Shown: positions 10,037-19,162 of the stretch, one piece after another | Layout of the letters: the number at the start of each line of letters is the position of its first letter | Numbering within the stretch: the stretch's first letter is position 1 | Origin: Cystobacter fuscus | GTDB lineage: Bacteria; Myxococcota; Myxococcia; Myxococcales; Myxococcaceae | Direction: 5' to 3' | Assembly: GCF_002305875.1 (NCBI RefSeq) | Contig: NZ_CP022098.1 | Span: forward strand, 868,001 to 932,000 | Length of the DNA stretch: 64,000 bases | The notes under the pieces: model-generated | Seen by the model: the letters and a program-made list of their open reading frames with translations, nothing else | Told to the model about the DNA's origin: nothing | The model's database searches: none | Translations under genes and position numbers: made by a program

Positions 10037-10690
10037 CTACTCCGCCGTGCTGGAGGAGGCCTCGGGCCTGGCGGCCTGCTCGCGCACGCGCAGCGAGCCC
10101 ACCAGCGAGTCGATCCACCGGTGGCTGATGCCGTAGTTCTTGTCCGGGCAGGCGAAGTGGTGCGCCATGTGATGCGCCCGCAGGGCCTTGCCCCAGGCCG
10201 TCCACGGCTTCTTGTAGTGCACCGCCCAGTGCAGGTAGTCGTACGCGAGGTAGCCCGCGACGATGCCGAAGAAGTAGGGAATGGTGGCGTCCGGCCGGCC
10301 CACCAGCCACAACAGCCCGGCGATGACGATGGCCAGCGGGATGCTCGCGCCCAGCGGCATCACCAACCGCTGCGGGTCATCCGGGTACGTGTGGTGGTAG
10401 CCATGGATGATGGCGTGGAAGCGCCGGGTGAGCGGACCGTTGCCCTCCCAGTGGAAGAGGTGGCGGTGCAGCGTGTACTCCATGAAGCACCACGTGAGGT
10501 AGCCCAGGGGCGCGAACAGGACGACCTGTTTCACCTGGGTCGTCCCGCTCCACAGGGCCCAGGCCAGCAGGCCCGTGATGAGCGGGATGTAGAAGGCGAA
10601 GGGGGTGGCGGGATGGATCTTCGAGGCGGCTTCGAGGAAGTCGTTCTCGAACATCCGTGCGGAGGCGTGGCGCTCGTACTCGGTCTTCAT
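10037..10690 (-). CDS. Fatty acid hydroxylase / sterol desaturase superfamily membrane enzyme
   Basis: 217 residues with about four membrane segments (YIPLITGLLAWALW, VVLFAPLGYLTWCF, IPLAIVIAGLLWLV, YFFGIVAGYLAYDY). The di-iron histidine clusters of the superfamily are present: HRHLFH, HGYHH, HWAVH and HHMAHHF. Closest in plan to fatty acid 2-hydroxylases, which add OH at C2 of ceramide or lipid acyl chains; myxobacteria are known for 2-hydroxy and 3-hydroxy branched fatty acids. The start is ATG 10690; a much longer reading frame upstream is antisense to the next gene and was discarded. Substrate is inferred. Confidence 0.88.
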   Translation of the reverse strand: MKTEYERHASARMFENDFLEAASKIHPATPFAFYIPLITGLLAWALWSGTTQVKQVVLFAPLGYLTWCFMEYTLHRHLFHWEGNGPLTRRFHAIIHGYHHTYPDDPQRLVMPLGASIPLAIVIAGLLWLVGRPDATIPYFFGIVAGYLAYDYLHWAVHYKKPWTAWGKALRAHHMAHHFACPDKNYGISHRWIDSLVGSLRVREQAARPEASSSTAE

Positions 10691-10873
10691 GGGCGTACCA
10701 GCAGGGAGGATGGAAGGTCGGAGGCGGTCGGCCCCCGGCCAGGACACCGCCATCCTCCTTATAAGGCCCGGGGTCAAGAGGGCTCGTGACGAAAGGAGGG
10801 GGGGAGAAGCCTGGCCGGAAGGTGTCTCCCACCGAGCATCGGGCCACGGCATCCTGGTGTCCAGGAGGCAGGG

Positions 10874-12505
10874 ATGACCGGACGCGGGGCGTGGCTCGTC
10901 GTGGACGTGGTGGGCGTGGCGGGGGTGGACACCCTCGGGGCGCTCCTTCCGGGGGCTCCAGGGGCCGCCCAGGCCCGGGCCTGGATGATCGCCGAGGTGA
11001 ACGCCGCCGTGGAGGGCCTGTTGTCGGCGGGCTTCACGCGCGTGCGGGTGAGCGATGCTTCGTGCTCCGCCGCTCCCTTCACGGGCGGGGAGGCACTCCA
11101 CCCCGGGGCCGAGCCGTGCTCCGGGGAGGACCCCCTGGCGCCCGTGTGGCTCGAGGACGTCCAGGGGGTGGCGTGTGTGGGCATGCACGCGGCGGCCGGG
11201 ACGGGGGGCTTTGGCGCGCATACCGGGGGGCCGCTGTGCGTCTGGACGTGCGCGGGCCGGACGCTGTCCGAGGCGGAGCTCGTGCTGGCGCTGGCGGCGG
11301 AGGCGGGGGTGCCCGCCGTGTTCGTCTCGGGGGACGACGTGCTGCGGGCGGGGCTGGAGGGGCGGGTGGGCTATGTGTGCACCAAGACCGCCGTGTCCAC
11401 CGAGCGGGCCGTGTCGCGCGCTCCCGAGGAGGTCCTCGAGGAGCTGCGGCGCGTGGCGGCCCGGCCCGGCCAGGACCAGGCGCCGCTTCCGGACGCTCCG
11501 CTCGTGCTCTGCTTCAAGAGCGCCCACCAGGCGACGCTCGCCGAGCGCACCGGCGCCCGCCGGCTGGATGCGTACCGCGTGGAGGTGTCGGGCCGTACCT
11601 TCCGGGAGCGCTATACCCACGCCCGGCGGGCCATGGCGGAAGCGGGCCGGGTGCTGCCCGGGGCGGGCTCGGGCTCCTTCGTCTTCACCCCGGAAGCGCT
11701 GGCCCTCCTGCGGCTGCCAGGACCTCCCGCGGTCCCGCCTCCGGCGCGGGCGCGGGAGGCGGAGCTCGCCCTGGATGCGTTCCTCGCGCTGACGGCGGGG
11801 GAGGACGACGCGTCCCGGGCGCTGCGCGCGCTGACGCTGCACATGCTGGAAGGTCACGCCCCGGGGGTCTTCGCGCGCTGGGGGCTGGGCGCCCGTGTGG
11901 AGGAGGCGGTGGAGGCACTCACGGGGGTGGCCCTGGAGTTTCCCGCCGGGCTGTCCCCGGATGTGGGCATGTCCCGGGTGGATGCCTGGTACGTGAGGGG
12001 CGAGCGCGGTTTGTCGACCGCTCCCCTGGCACCCGGGGCACTGCGTGACTACCTGCTGCACCTCGATGACGAGGGGTATGGGCTTCATGGGTGGCTGCTG
12101 GGTGAAATCGCCGCCACGCGGGGGGTGGACGTGCGCTGGTCCGTCCCCGAGCGGGCGTTTCGTGGGGTGTCGCGCCGGGCGGACCTCTACTGGCTCACCC
12201 ACCTGTTCTTGTTGGACACGCGCTACCTGCGCTCCCCGCTGCGAGCCCCGGACGCCAGCGCGTGGACGGAGGAATTGCTGGCGGCCACGCCCGAGCTCAT
12301 CGAGGGCATGGACCTGGACCTGGCGGCCGAAGTGGTCTTCTGCCTTCAGTGTGTGGGGGAGTCCGGAGGAGGCGCGCATGAGTCCCTCCTGGCGTTGCTC
12401 GCCGCGGAGCAGCGGCCCGATGGCGCCGTGGGTGATGCGCATTCCACCGCGGCGGCCCTGCTCGCGTTCGCTGGCGCGCTTGAACGCACCGTCTCCGTTC
12501 CCTGA
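10874..12505 (+). CDS. M55 (DppA-like) D-aminopeptidase homologue fused to a helical domain; metal site degraded
   Basis: 543 residues. The first ~260 align to M55 D-aminopeptidases: LVVDVVGVAGV matches the opening SVDMEGISG, VSDAS matches VNDSH, CVGMHAAAG matches LGYHA, and VSGDD matches VAGDD. By that alignment two zinc ligands are replaced (E10 to Val, H60 to Ser) while D8, H104, H115 and E133 equivalents remain, so normal di-zinc peptidase activity is doubtful. Residues ~300-543 form a helical region with YWLTHLFLLDTRY and AEQRPDGAVGDAHST, reminiscent of alpha/alpha-toroid repeats and possibly of DUF6895. ATG 10874 has AGGAGG 5 bases upstream. Role unknown. Confidence 0.75.
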   Translation: MTGRGAWLVVDVVGVAGVDTLGALLPGAPGAAQARAWMIAEVNAAVEGLLSAGFTRVRVSDASCSAAPFTGGEALHPGAEPCSGEDPLAPVWLEDVQGVACVGMHAAAGTGGFGAHTGGPLCVWTCAGRTLSEAELVLALAAEAGVPAVFVSGDDVLRAGLEGRVGYVCTKTAVSTERAVSRAPEEVLEELRRVAARPGQDQAPLPDAPLVLCFKSAHQATLAERTGARRLDAYRVEVSGRTFRERYTHARRAMAEAGRVLPGAGSGSFVFTPEALALLRLPGPPAVPPPARAREAELALDAFLALTAGEDDASRALRALTLHMLEGHAPGVFARWGLGARVEEAVEALTGVALEFPAGLSPDVGMSRVDAWYVRGERGLSTAPLAPGALRDYLLHLDDEGYGLHGWLLGEIAATRGVDVRWSVPERAFRGVSRRADLYWLTHLFLLDTRYLRSPLRAPDASAWTEELLAATPELIEGMDLDLAAEVVFCLQCVGESGGGAHESLLALLAAEQRPDGAVGDAHSTAAALLAFAGALERTVSVP

Positions 12506-12732
12506 GACGCCCTGTATGGCATTCGGATTCATCAGACAGGCGGCCGTGCCTGTCTGTTGAAGACCCGACGCGCCCTCTCGCGAACGTCTGGCGCTACACG
12601 GGCTGGATGTCAAACCTCGCACCGCAAAGGCTTTTCTTGAGTTCCGGTGGATGCAAGGAAGGCCGTACATCCGCATTCTGCGGTTACGGCCCCCTGGTGA
12701 GACCCAGATGGCCGTGAGCCGGAGGTTGCGCC

Positions 12733-13716
12733 ATGGGGTTCACGTCTTTCAGGAGTTTTTGGAGCGGGATGGCCGGGCGTGGGGCTGCGTCACGGGGGGT
12801 GACGTGTCGATTGTCGTTGGTGCTGTCATTGATGATTGGTGTCGTGGCGTGTGGCGTGGAGCAACCGCCCGACGAGATGCAGGTCCTGGTGTCGGAGTCG
12901 CAAACGTTTCAGGAAGACAATGGGTTGTCGCTCAATGGGCTGTCGCTCAATGGGTTGTCGCTCAATGGGCTGTCGCTCAATGGGCTGTCGCTCAATGGCT
13001 TGAACAGCGAGGACTTCATTACCTGGTTCAACAGCGCCGATGGCGGCAACCTGGCGGGTCATGAAACGCTGATGAAGTACATGGTGCGCTGCGCGGTGCC
13101 CGAGGGAGAGGTCCGTGTCTTCGTCAATCCGACCACGGGCGTACGCTATGTCTGGGAAGGCGGCATGGGATTGGCTCCCCTCTGGTCGGGCGGCACTCCG
13201 GCGACCCTGGCGGAGCAGCAGGTCATCTCCGCGTGTCTGGCGGCCCACGTCAACAACCATGGGGTGCATGTCCCCATCTCCGTGCTGGGCAAGGACTCGA
13301 TGGGGGGCATCGTCCCCTACTCGCGTGTGGAACTCATGACCTTCGCCCAGCGCGAGGCGTGCTTCTTCGGCAACGTCTTCGTCCCGGGTGGCACGCTCTT
13401 CGCCGGCAACCACATGGACGCGCTGTCGCCCGAACAGAGCACCCCTCGGCCATGCGGCCTGCTCGGCCTGGGGATGATGAGCAACCCGGCCTGCACCCAG
13501 ATGCAGCGCATCGGTCAGTGCCTGGACCACTGCCGGTTGGAGCCCAATGGCTACTTCTACAGCGAGTGCACCTACAACGGCGTGACGTACAGGCCGCTCA
13601 CCACCCGCATCCGCCCCTCGGACGTGAATGTCTGCGGCGATGGCGTGTGCCAGGTGGGTGAGAGCAAGGGCACGGGTTACACCGCCGACAGCTGCGGCAT
13701 CGACTGCGGGAGCTGA
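12733..13716 (+). CDS. Secreted lipoprotein with NGLSL pentapeptide repeats and a CGDGVC tail
   Basis: 327 residues. A type II signal peptide ends in GVVAC, so the protein should be lipid-anchored. Right after it come five tandem NGLSL units (about residues 63-90), a signature of many myxobacterial exported proteins. The remaining body is rich in cysteine (CAVPEG, REACFFG, PRPCGLLG, CTQMQRIGQCLDHC) and ends with NVCGDGVCQVGESKG...CGIDCG, the delta-proteobacterial cysteine motif often seen at protein ends. No catalytic motif was recognised. ATG 12733 has GGAGG upstream. Function unknown. Confidence 0.82.
   Translation: MGFTSFRSFWSGMAGRGAASRGVTCRLSLVLSLMIGVVACGVEQPPDEMQVLVSESQTFQEDNGLSLNGLSLNGLSLNGLSLNGLSLNGLNSEDFITWFNSADGGNLAGHETLMKYMVRCAVPEGEVRVFVNPTTGVRYVWEGGMGLAPLWSGGTPATLAEQQVISACLAAHVNNHGVHVPISVLGKDSMGGIVPYSRVELMTFAQREACFFGNVFVPGGTLFAGNHMDALSPEQSTPRPCGLLGLGMMSNPACTQMQRIGQCLDHCRLEPNGYFYSECTYNGVTYRPLTTRIRPSDVNVCGDGVCQVGESKGTGYTADSCGIDCGS
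12919..12993 (+). repeat. Five tandem 15-bp repeats encoding NGLSL
   Basis: Five direct copies of AATGGG(T/C)TGTCGCTC, differing only by T/C in the leucine codon, followed by a partial copy AATGGCTTG. Unit length is a multiple of three, so slippage changes repeat number without a frameshift. Confidence 0.95.
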
Positions 13717-13731
13717 GCCGCTGGGGAGAGA

Positions 13732-13765
13732 GGAAGGCGCGGCCCGGAGGGGAGGCCGCGCTTCC
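13732..13765. terminator. Hairpin between convergent lipoprotein and P450 genes
   Basis: GGAAGGCGCGGCC pairs with GGCCGCGCTTCC (one bulged G, 9-base loop) 16 bases after the lipoprotein stop; likely bidirectional terminator, with only a short T-rich stretch after it. Confidence 0.6.
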
Positions 13766-13769
13766 GGTT

Positions 13770-15161
13770 TCACGCGCTCTGGAGCTGGGGCTGCTTCTCG
13801 CGGCGCGTGGCGTGCATGGGCATGGTTCCGTGCGGCCGCAGGGTGACGTGGGCCTCCGCGGTGACGGGGGCTCCGGTGCCTCGCAGGCGGAAGCGCTGGG
13901 CCACCATGGCGAGGATGAACTGCGCCTCCATCATCGCGAAGTTGTTGCCGATGCACTGGCGCTGCCCGCCTCCGAAGGGCAGGTAGGCCCACCGCGGGCG
14001 CTGCTTGCTGTTCTCCGGCAGGAAGCGCGTGGGCTCGAAGCGCTCCGGGTCGGGCCAGAAGTCCGGGTGGCGGTGGGTGACGTAGGGCACCAGCAGCACC
14101 AGGTCCCCCTTGGGAATCCGGTAGCCGCTCACCACGTCCTCCTCCTCCGCCACGCGCGGAATGGCCCAGATGGGCGGATAGAGGCGCAGCGCCTCCTCGA
14201 ACACGCAGCTCGTGTAGCGCAGCTTCGGCACGTCCTCGAGCGTGGGGATGCGCCCGTCGAGCACGCGGTCCACCTCCTCGTGCAGCAGCGCCTCCTGCTC
14301 CGGGTTCTTCTCCAGCAGGTGGAACGCCCACGCGAGCGAGGTGGCCGTCGTCTCGTGGCCCGCGAGCAGCAGCGTCATCACCTCGTCGCGCAACTGCACG
14401 TCGTCGAAGGTGTCTCCCGTGTCCGCGTCGCGCGCGGCCATCAGCATGCCGAGCAGATCCTGCGACTCGTCCGCGGGCCCCCTCGCCCGGCGCTGGGCGA
14501 TGATGCCCTCGACGATGCGGTTGAGCGGCACCATGGCCCGCTGGAAGGCGAGGTTCTTCGCGGTGGGAATCCGGTAGAGCCACGGCTTGTAGGGCAGCGG
14601 GGAGATGATGCGCTCGTTGGTGACTTCCAGCGCCGTGGTGAAGGACTCACCCAGCTCCCGGGTGTGCTCGGCCACGTCCACGCCGAAGAGCGCGCGCACC
14701 ACCACCAGCAAGGTGAGCCGCATCATCTCCGGGAAGACGGGCACGGGCTCACCCGCCCTCACCCGAGGCTCCCACTGCGCGAGCACCTCGGCGGCCGTCT
14801 CCGTCATCACGCCCGCGAGCCCCGCCAGGCGCTCGCGGTGGAAGGAGGGCTGGGCGAGCCGGCGCTGGCGCTTCCAGAAGTCGCCCTCGGCCGTCACCAG
14901 GCCGTTGCCCACCAGGGGGCGCGTCTTGTGGAAGATGGGGCCCTTGGTGTAGCGCGCCGGCGCGTCCGCGAGCACGTACTTGACGTGATCCGGGTGCGTG
15001 AGCTGCTCCACGTAGATGGGCCCCATGCGGAAGCGCACCACGTCTCCCAGGAGCGCACGGCCGCGCAGATAGAGGCCGAGCGGATCACTCTCGCGCTCGG
15101 GGAGGTGGCCCCAGAGCCAATGGCCTGGGGGCATGGGAGGCAGGGGTGCGGAGTTGTTCAT
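13770..15161 (-). CDS. Cytochrome P450 (canonical)
   Basis: 463 residues from ATG 15161. All key motifs are intact: I-helix LLAGHETTATSLAW, ExxR as FEEALR, PERF (WPDPERFEPTRF), and haem loop PFGGGQRQCIGNNF with ligand C403. It is a soluble bacterial class with resemblance to CYP102/CYP4-type fatty acid hydroxylases, so a monooxygenase needing separate redox partners, none of which is adjacent. It contrasts with the cysteine-less homologue at 3923-5146. Substrate unknown. No strong ribosome site precedes the start. Confidence 0.92.
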   Translation of the reverse strand: MNNSAPLPPMPPGHWLWGHLPERESDPLGLYLRGRALLGDVVRFRMGPIYVEQLTHPDHVKYVLADAPARYTKGPIFHKTRPLVGNGLVTAEGDFWKRQRRLAQPSFHRERLAGLAGVMTETAAEVLAQWEPRVRAGEPVPVFPEMMRLTLLVVVRALFGVDVAEHTRELGESFTTALEVTNERIISPLPYKPWLYRIPTAKNLAFQRAMVPLNRIVEGIIAQRRARGPADESQDLLGMLMAARDADTGDTFDDVQLRDEVMTLLLAGHETTATSLAWAFHLLEKNPEQEALLHEEVDRVLDGRIPTLEDVPKLRYTSCVFEEALRLYPPIWAIPRVAEEEDVVSGYRIPKGDLVLLVPYVTHRHPDFWPDPERFEPTRFLPENSKQRPRWAYLPFGGGQRQCIGNNFAMMEAQFILAMVAQRFRLRGTGAPVTAEAHVTLRPHGTMPMHATRREKQPQLQSA

Positions 15162-15299
15162 GGGGGTCCACCACGGGGGTCGGGAGAGCTGCGGCCCACA
15201 TTGTGGACGACGCGGCGTGCCATCGCCAGGGGCGCCCCGGGAGCACGGGCGTGAAGCGGCCCGTAGCACGAGCCACGGGCGTGGGAGCGCGGCCCGGAC

Positions 15300-15932
15300 T
15301 CAGAGGGGCTGCAGGTAGCGCACCACCACGGTGGCGGCGTTCACGTTGAACGTGACGCTCATGTCCGGCGTGGTCACCGGGATGCTGGGCGTGCTGCCAC
15401 TCTGCTCGGGGAAGATGATCTGCTTGCCGTCGAAGGTGAGCAGCTTGCCCGGCACCGTCAGCTCATGGCCCGTGATGTTGAAGTAGATGGCGCCCACGTC
15501 CACGAAGCCGCCCGGCAGGAGGATCGCCGACGCGGGGATGTAGTAGGGGATGGCCGGCACGGTCACGCCCGAGACATCCACGCAGCGGTAGCGCGTGAGG
15601 TCCACCTGCGGAATGGTGAGGCTGAAGCTGGGGATTTCCTCGTTGATCTCCGGGAGGGAGAACAGCGGCGTGCCCTCGGTGCCCAGGTCCAGGCCGGGCA
15701 GGTTCAGCGAGTAGCCGAGGATGTTCTGCGCCGTCTCGTCCAGGTGCACGCGCACGGGCTCCGTCAGCGCCTGGCTGGCGGGGACGACGATGGGTACCGC
15801 GGGCGTGGTGACCGTGCCACCCGGCGTGTGGCCCAGCACGTACACGCACGTGGTGCCGGCCATCGCCATGCTCGGCAGGGCCATGCTGGTGAACGCCGCG
15901 CCAACGAGGAAACGCTTGAGGGAAGCGATCAT
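15300..15932 (-). CDS. Secreted protein of unknown function
   Basis: 210 residues. Signal peptide MIASLKRFLVGAAFTSMALP...AMA then mature TTCVYVLGHTPGG. The mature part is rich in Pro, Val, Thr and Ile in beta-like stretches (VTTPAVPIVVPAS, PAIPYYIPASAILLPGGF, VTFNVNAATVVVRYLQPL) with only two cysteines. GGAG lies upstream of ATG 15932. No family was recognised; it is probably a small periplasmic or secreted beta-rich protein. Not clearly in an operon with its neighbours. Confidence 0.7.
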   Translation of the reverse strand: MIASLKRFLVGAAFTSMALPSMAMAGTTCVYVLGHTPGGTVTTPAVPIVVPASQALTEPVRVHLDETAQNILGYSLNLPGLDLGTEGTPLFSLPEINEEIPSFSLTIPQVDLTRYRCVDVSGVTVPAIPYYIPASAILLPGGFVDVGAIYFNITGHELTVPGKLLTFDGKQIIFPEQSGSTPSIPVTTPDMSVTFNVNAATVVVRYLQPL

Positions 15933-16077
15933 GGTCTTTCTCCGGGTCGAGGGAAGAGCCGCTCTGGGCCGGGGAGGGAGTTCCCCGCCGCGCCATCGCG
16001 TCTTCATGGATTAATTGGGAAATCCCCCCAGGATTGGATCGCGCGGATTTAAAAAGTGTTTTCCGGGCGGTTTCCGC

Positions 16078-17163
16078 TCAGTGGACCTGGAGCCGCAGGG
16101 GCGGGGTCTTCACGGAGCCGAAGATGTCCGTGCGGGTGAGGGTGAAGTCGTAGCTGCTGCCCTTCGCGGCGGCGGTGGGCGTGCCGGAGAGCCGTCCCGT
16201 GGACGGGTCGAGCCCGATGCCCGGAGGGAGCACGCCGTTGGCGTCCACCTTCCAGGTGCCGGAGGTGCCGCTAAGGGAGGTGGCCTGCATGGAGTAGGCG
16301 TAGCTCACGCCCTCCTTCCCCGCGGGCACGGAGCGGGTGCGCATGCAGGTGTCCACCAGTGACGAGCAGGAAGTGGTGGTGAGTTGCAGCAGGAGGGTGG
16401 CCGTCTGGGCGGGCCTGGCGTCATCCGTCACCCGGACCTCGAAGGAGGTGCCCGCGGCGCTCGAGGTTCCCTGGACGTAGCCGTTGGCGGTCAGCACGAG
16501 GCCCGCGGGGAGCGAGTTGGGCTGGACGAGCTCGAAGCGGTAGGGCGGCCTGCCTCCCAGGGCCGACAACTGTTCCGTGTAGGGGTCGCCCTTGGGGAAG
16601 TCCGCGAGCACGCCCGGCCCGGCCAGGATCAGCGGCGCATGGATGCGCACGGAGAACGTGCGCTCGGTAGAGCGTGCTTCCTGGTCCACCAGCCCGAGGG
16701 TGAACTGGAACTCGCCCGGCGTCGTCGGCTTGCCGGACAGGCTGCCCCGTGCCTCATCGAGTCGCAGGCCGGGTGGTGGCTCGCCACGGAGCGAGAAGGT
16801 GTAGGGCGGCGTGCCGCCCCGGGCCCGGAACTGGAAGGGGTAGTCTACCCCCTCCACGCCATCGCCCAGGGTCTCCTCCTCGAGCAGGAGGGGGTCGACT
16901 CCCGCGTCGCCCTGCTGCGCCGGGGGAGGTGTGCCTCCGTCGTCTCCCGCCGGTACGTCGGGAAGGCACGGTCCCCGCGCGCCGCAGTCCGGCAGGCAGA
17001 TGCGCTCGGGGGGGAGGCACGAGAAGCCCGCCGGACACCCCCCCTGGTCATCGCAGGAGGGAAAGCGCGAGAGGTCCGGCACGAAGACGCACGCGGACAT
17101 GGAGAAGAGCAACGGGAGGAGCAACGGGAGGCGCGACGTCGGTCCTGGCACCCACCGGCTCAT
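16078..17163 (-). CDS. Lipoprotein with putative Ig-like (He_PIG) domains
   Basis: 361 residues. Signal peptide with lipobox ending in FSMSAC, then a cysteine-rich stretch (CDDQGGCPAGFSCLPPERICLPDC) and three Ig-like repeats: each shows the pattern GGTPPYTFSL...PPGLRLD...GSLSGKPTTPGEFQFTL, typical of He_PIG cadherin-like domains. Likely surface-exposed and adhesive or binding. Its ATG overlaps the TGA of the preceding gene (ATGA, 17160-17163), so it is the third gene of the caspase operon. Confidence 0.85.
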   Translation of the reverse strand: MSRWVPGPTSRLPLLLPLLFSMSACVFVPDLSRFPSCDDQGGCPAGFSCLPPERICLPDCGARGPCLPDVPAGDDGGTPPPAQQGDAGVDPLLLEEETLGDGVEGVDYPFQFRARGGTPPYTFSLRGEPPPGLRLDEARGSLSGKPTTPGEFQFTLGLVDQEARSTERTFSVRIHAPLILAGPGVLADFPKGDPYTEQLSALGGRPPYRFELVQPNSLPAGLVLTANGYVQGTSSAAGTSFEVRVTDDARPAQTATLLLQLTTTSCSSLVDTCMRTRSVPAGKEGVSYAYSMQATSLSGTSGTWKVDANGVLPPGIGLDPSTGRLSGTPTAAAKGSSYDFTLTRTDIFGSVKTPPLRLQVH

Positions 17164-17906
17164 GGCCACTCCCAGAGGAAGAGGACGGTTCCCCCCGCCC
17201 CGAGCAACGCGCCCGCGCCCAGCAGCACGTTGGCCGTGGTGGCCCGCGAGCGGCCCTCCCGCAGCCGCGCGGCGAAGCACTCGCGGAACGCCTGGCCCTC
17301 GCCCCCACAGTCCGCGCCGCCGGTGGACAGGGTCTTCTGGCTCTGGCTCGCGGCGAGCCCGAAGCCCACACCCACCGCGAGCGCCACGCCTCCCGCGGTC
17401 ACCAGCACCGTGGGCAGCACCCGCGCCGGACGCTCGTCCACGCGGCGTCCCGTCCGCGCCGCCCACAGGCTTCCGAGGGCCTCGCGGGCCCGGGCCTCGT
17501 CCGGGCCGGACACCGCTTCCGCCGGGGAGAGCTCCAGGGTGGCGTGGGACTCCAGGCCCTCGCGGTCCACCAGGGTGAGCGCCACGCTGCGCGTTCCGCC
17601 CACTCCGAGCGCCACGCCGCGCACGAGCCGCTGCGCGCCGAGCGCCAGCACCTGCGCCCCCCGGCACGCCGCGTCCGAGCAGCCGGCGAGCCGGCCTCCC
17701 CGTGCCCGCATCCGCGCCACCGTGTCCGCCCGCGACTCCAGGCACGCGCCGGGAAGCGCCTCCACCGTGCGGCGCACGAGGTCCTCCGCCCGCCGGGCCT
17801 CGGCCGTCGACAGCGCCACCGGCTGGAAGGGCACCAGCACCACGCGCTCGCCCCGGCAGGGCGTCTGGGCCAGCGTGAGCGCCAGCGCCAGGGCCACGAG
17901 GCTCAT
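17160..17906 (-). CDS. Small secreted/membrane protein of caspase operon
   Basis: 248 residues. An N-terminal signal (MSLVALALALTLAQTPC) is followed by a domain VVLVPFQPVALSTAEARRAEDLVRR resembling the TolB-like/FlgO-type substrate fold often found in myxobacterial envelope proteins, then two hydrophobic stretches near the C-terminus (VLVTAGGVALAVGVGFGLA and VLLGAGALLGAGGTVLFLW). It overlaps both neighbours by 4 bases (17903-17906 with the caspase gene, 17160-17163 with the Ig lipoprotein), so all three are co-translated. Function inferred only from context. Confidence 0.75.
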   Translation of the reverse strand: MSLVALALALTLAQTPCRGERVVLVPFQPVALSTAEARRAEDLVRRTVEALPGACLESRADTVARMRARGGRLAGCSDAACRGAQVLALGAQRLVRGVALGVGGTRSVALTLVDREGLESHATLELSPAEAVSGPDEARAREALGSLWAARTGRRVDERPARVLPTVLVTAGGVALAVGVGFGLAASQSQKTLSTGGADCGGEGQAFRECFAARLREGRSRATTANVLLGAGALLGAGGTVLFLWEWP

Positions 17907-19162
17907 GGGGTGAGGTCCGCCTGCTGCTCGGGGGCCACGGGAGACTCTCCGAGGCTGGCCATGTACCCCTCGTAGAAGTGGGGCCCGAAGGGCACGGAGA
18001 AGAGCTTGTCCCGGAAGGTGTCCTCCAGGGCACCGCGTGCCGCGAAGGACTGCTCGCGCCAGGTGAGGCTCCTCGCGTCCACCACCGCGCCCGCGCGAGC
18101 GAGCTGGAAGGGGGCCTCGCGTCCCGGGGCGCGCAGGAAGTAGCCCCGGCCGGGGGGCAGCCCCAGCACGAGCGAGCGCTCGCGCTCCTTGTTCAGCTCC
18201 GCCACGCGGATGCCCCGCGCGTCCTCCACCCACACCCGGCCCTCCAGTCCTGGCGCCAGGAGGAGGAAGCCCAGGCCCGTGCGGTGGCTCAGGTCCACCA
18301 GCGGCGCGGCCCGGTCGAGCGCGGGCGGTTGGATGGACACCTCCAGCCGGCCGCGCACGTCGTCCACGCCCTGGTTGGCCGCGGCGATGAAGGCCTGCAA
18401 CTCCGAGTACTCCACCCGTCCGTCCGCGTTGACGTCCGCGGCGCCCGCGAGCGCCGACAACACCTGGTGGCTGAAGACGCCCGAGCGGATGGCGCTCCAC
18501 TCGTGGCTCTCCTGCTCGCGCGAGGTGGACAGCACGGCGCCCACATGCGGGTAGCGCGCCAGCTCGCGCGTGGCCAGCCGCTCGCGCACCGCTTCCATGC
18601 GGGCGGGGGCCATGGGCAGGGCGCCGCGCGAGTGGACGAAGAAGTACGAGTCACACGCGTCCACGATGAGGTGGACGAGCGACGCCTGGCTCGGCGCGAG
18701 CACCTGGTTGTAGAGGTCCGTGCGGGTGAAGGCCCCATCCAGCAGGCTCACCGCGCCCTCGCCGGCGGCGCCCCGCTGACCGTGGCCCGTGAAGATGAAG
18801 TAGAGCACCGGGATGTCGCCCCGCGCCTTGTCCTCGGCCATGAGGGCATTGAGCCGTCCGAGGGCCTGCTGGAGCGAGGCGCGGGTGGGCGGTGCCGTGC
18901 GGGCGGCGAGTCCCGGGCGCAACGCCTGGGTCTCGGCGTCCAGGACGCTCAGCAGCACCGTCTCCTTCGCGCGCGGGGAGAGCAGCTCGTAGTAGCGCGC
19001 CCCGTCGTCGTCGGCGTAGCGCAGCGGGGCCTGTCGGGGCTCGGTCCCGATGTTGTTGGCGAGGATGAGCGCGTAGATGACGCGCTCGGGCGCGGCACTC
19101 GCGGCGGTTCCCACCAGAAGCGTCGCCCACCCCATCACCAGAGCGCATCGGAGCAATCGCAT
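17903..19162 (-). CDS. Caspase-like (C14) protease, exported, with EF-hand
   Basis: 419 residues from ATG 19162. Signal peptide (LVMGWATLLVGTAASA), then a caspase/metacaspase fold with catalytic H127 in FIFTGHGQRG and C170 in LIVDACDSYFF. A canonical EF-hand calcium loop DVNADGRVEYSE lies at 243-254, suggesting calcium-dependent activity. C-terminal ~150 residues are beta-rich (GRVWVEDARGIRVAELN). First gene of an operon with a small membrane protein and an Ig-like lipoprotein, and divergent from an ECF sigma / zinc-finger anti-sigma pair. A longer upstream frame (to 19369) overlaps the sigma gene and lacks support. Confidence 0.88.
   Translation of the reverse strand: MRLLRCALVMGWATLLVGTAASAAPERVIYALILANNIGTEPRQAPLRYADDDGARYYELLSPRAKETVLLSVLDAETQALRPGLAARTAPPTRASLQQALGRLNALMAEDKARGDIPVLYFIFTGHGQRGAAGEGAVSLLDGAFTRTDLYNQVLAPSQASLVHLIVDACDSYFFVHSRGALPMAPARMEAVRERLATRELARYPHVGAVLSTSREQESHEWSAIRSGVFSHQVLSALAGAADVNADGRVEYSELQAFIAAANQGVDDVRGRLEVSIQPPALDRAAPLVDLSHRTGLGFLLLAPGLEGRVWVEDARGIRVAELNKERERSLVLGLPPGRGYFLRAPGREAPFQLARAGAVVDARSLTWREQSFAARGALEDTFRDKLFSVPFGPHFYEGYMASLGESPVAPEQQADLTP

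Noticed and set aside
12651-13064. Frame encoding repeated VAQWA units
   Set aside because: It is the +1 reading of the NGLSL repeat DNA; the NGLSL frame has a lipobox, ribosome site and conserved cysteines.
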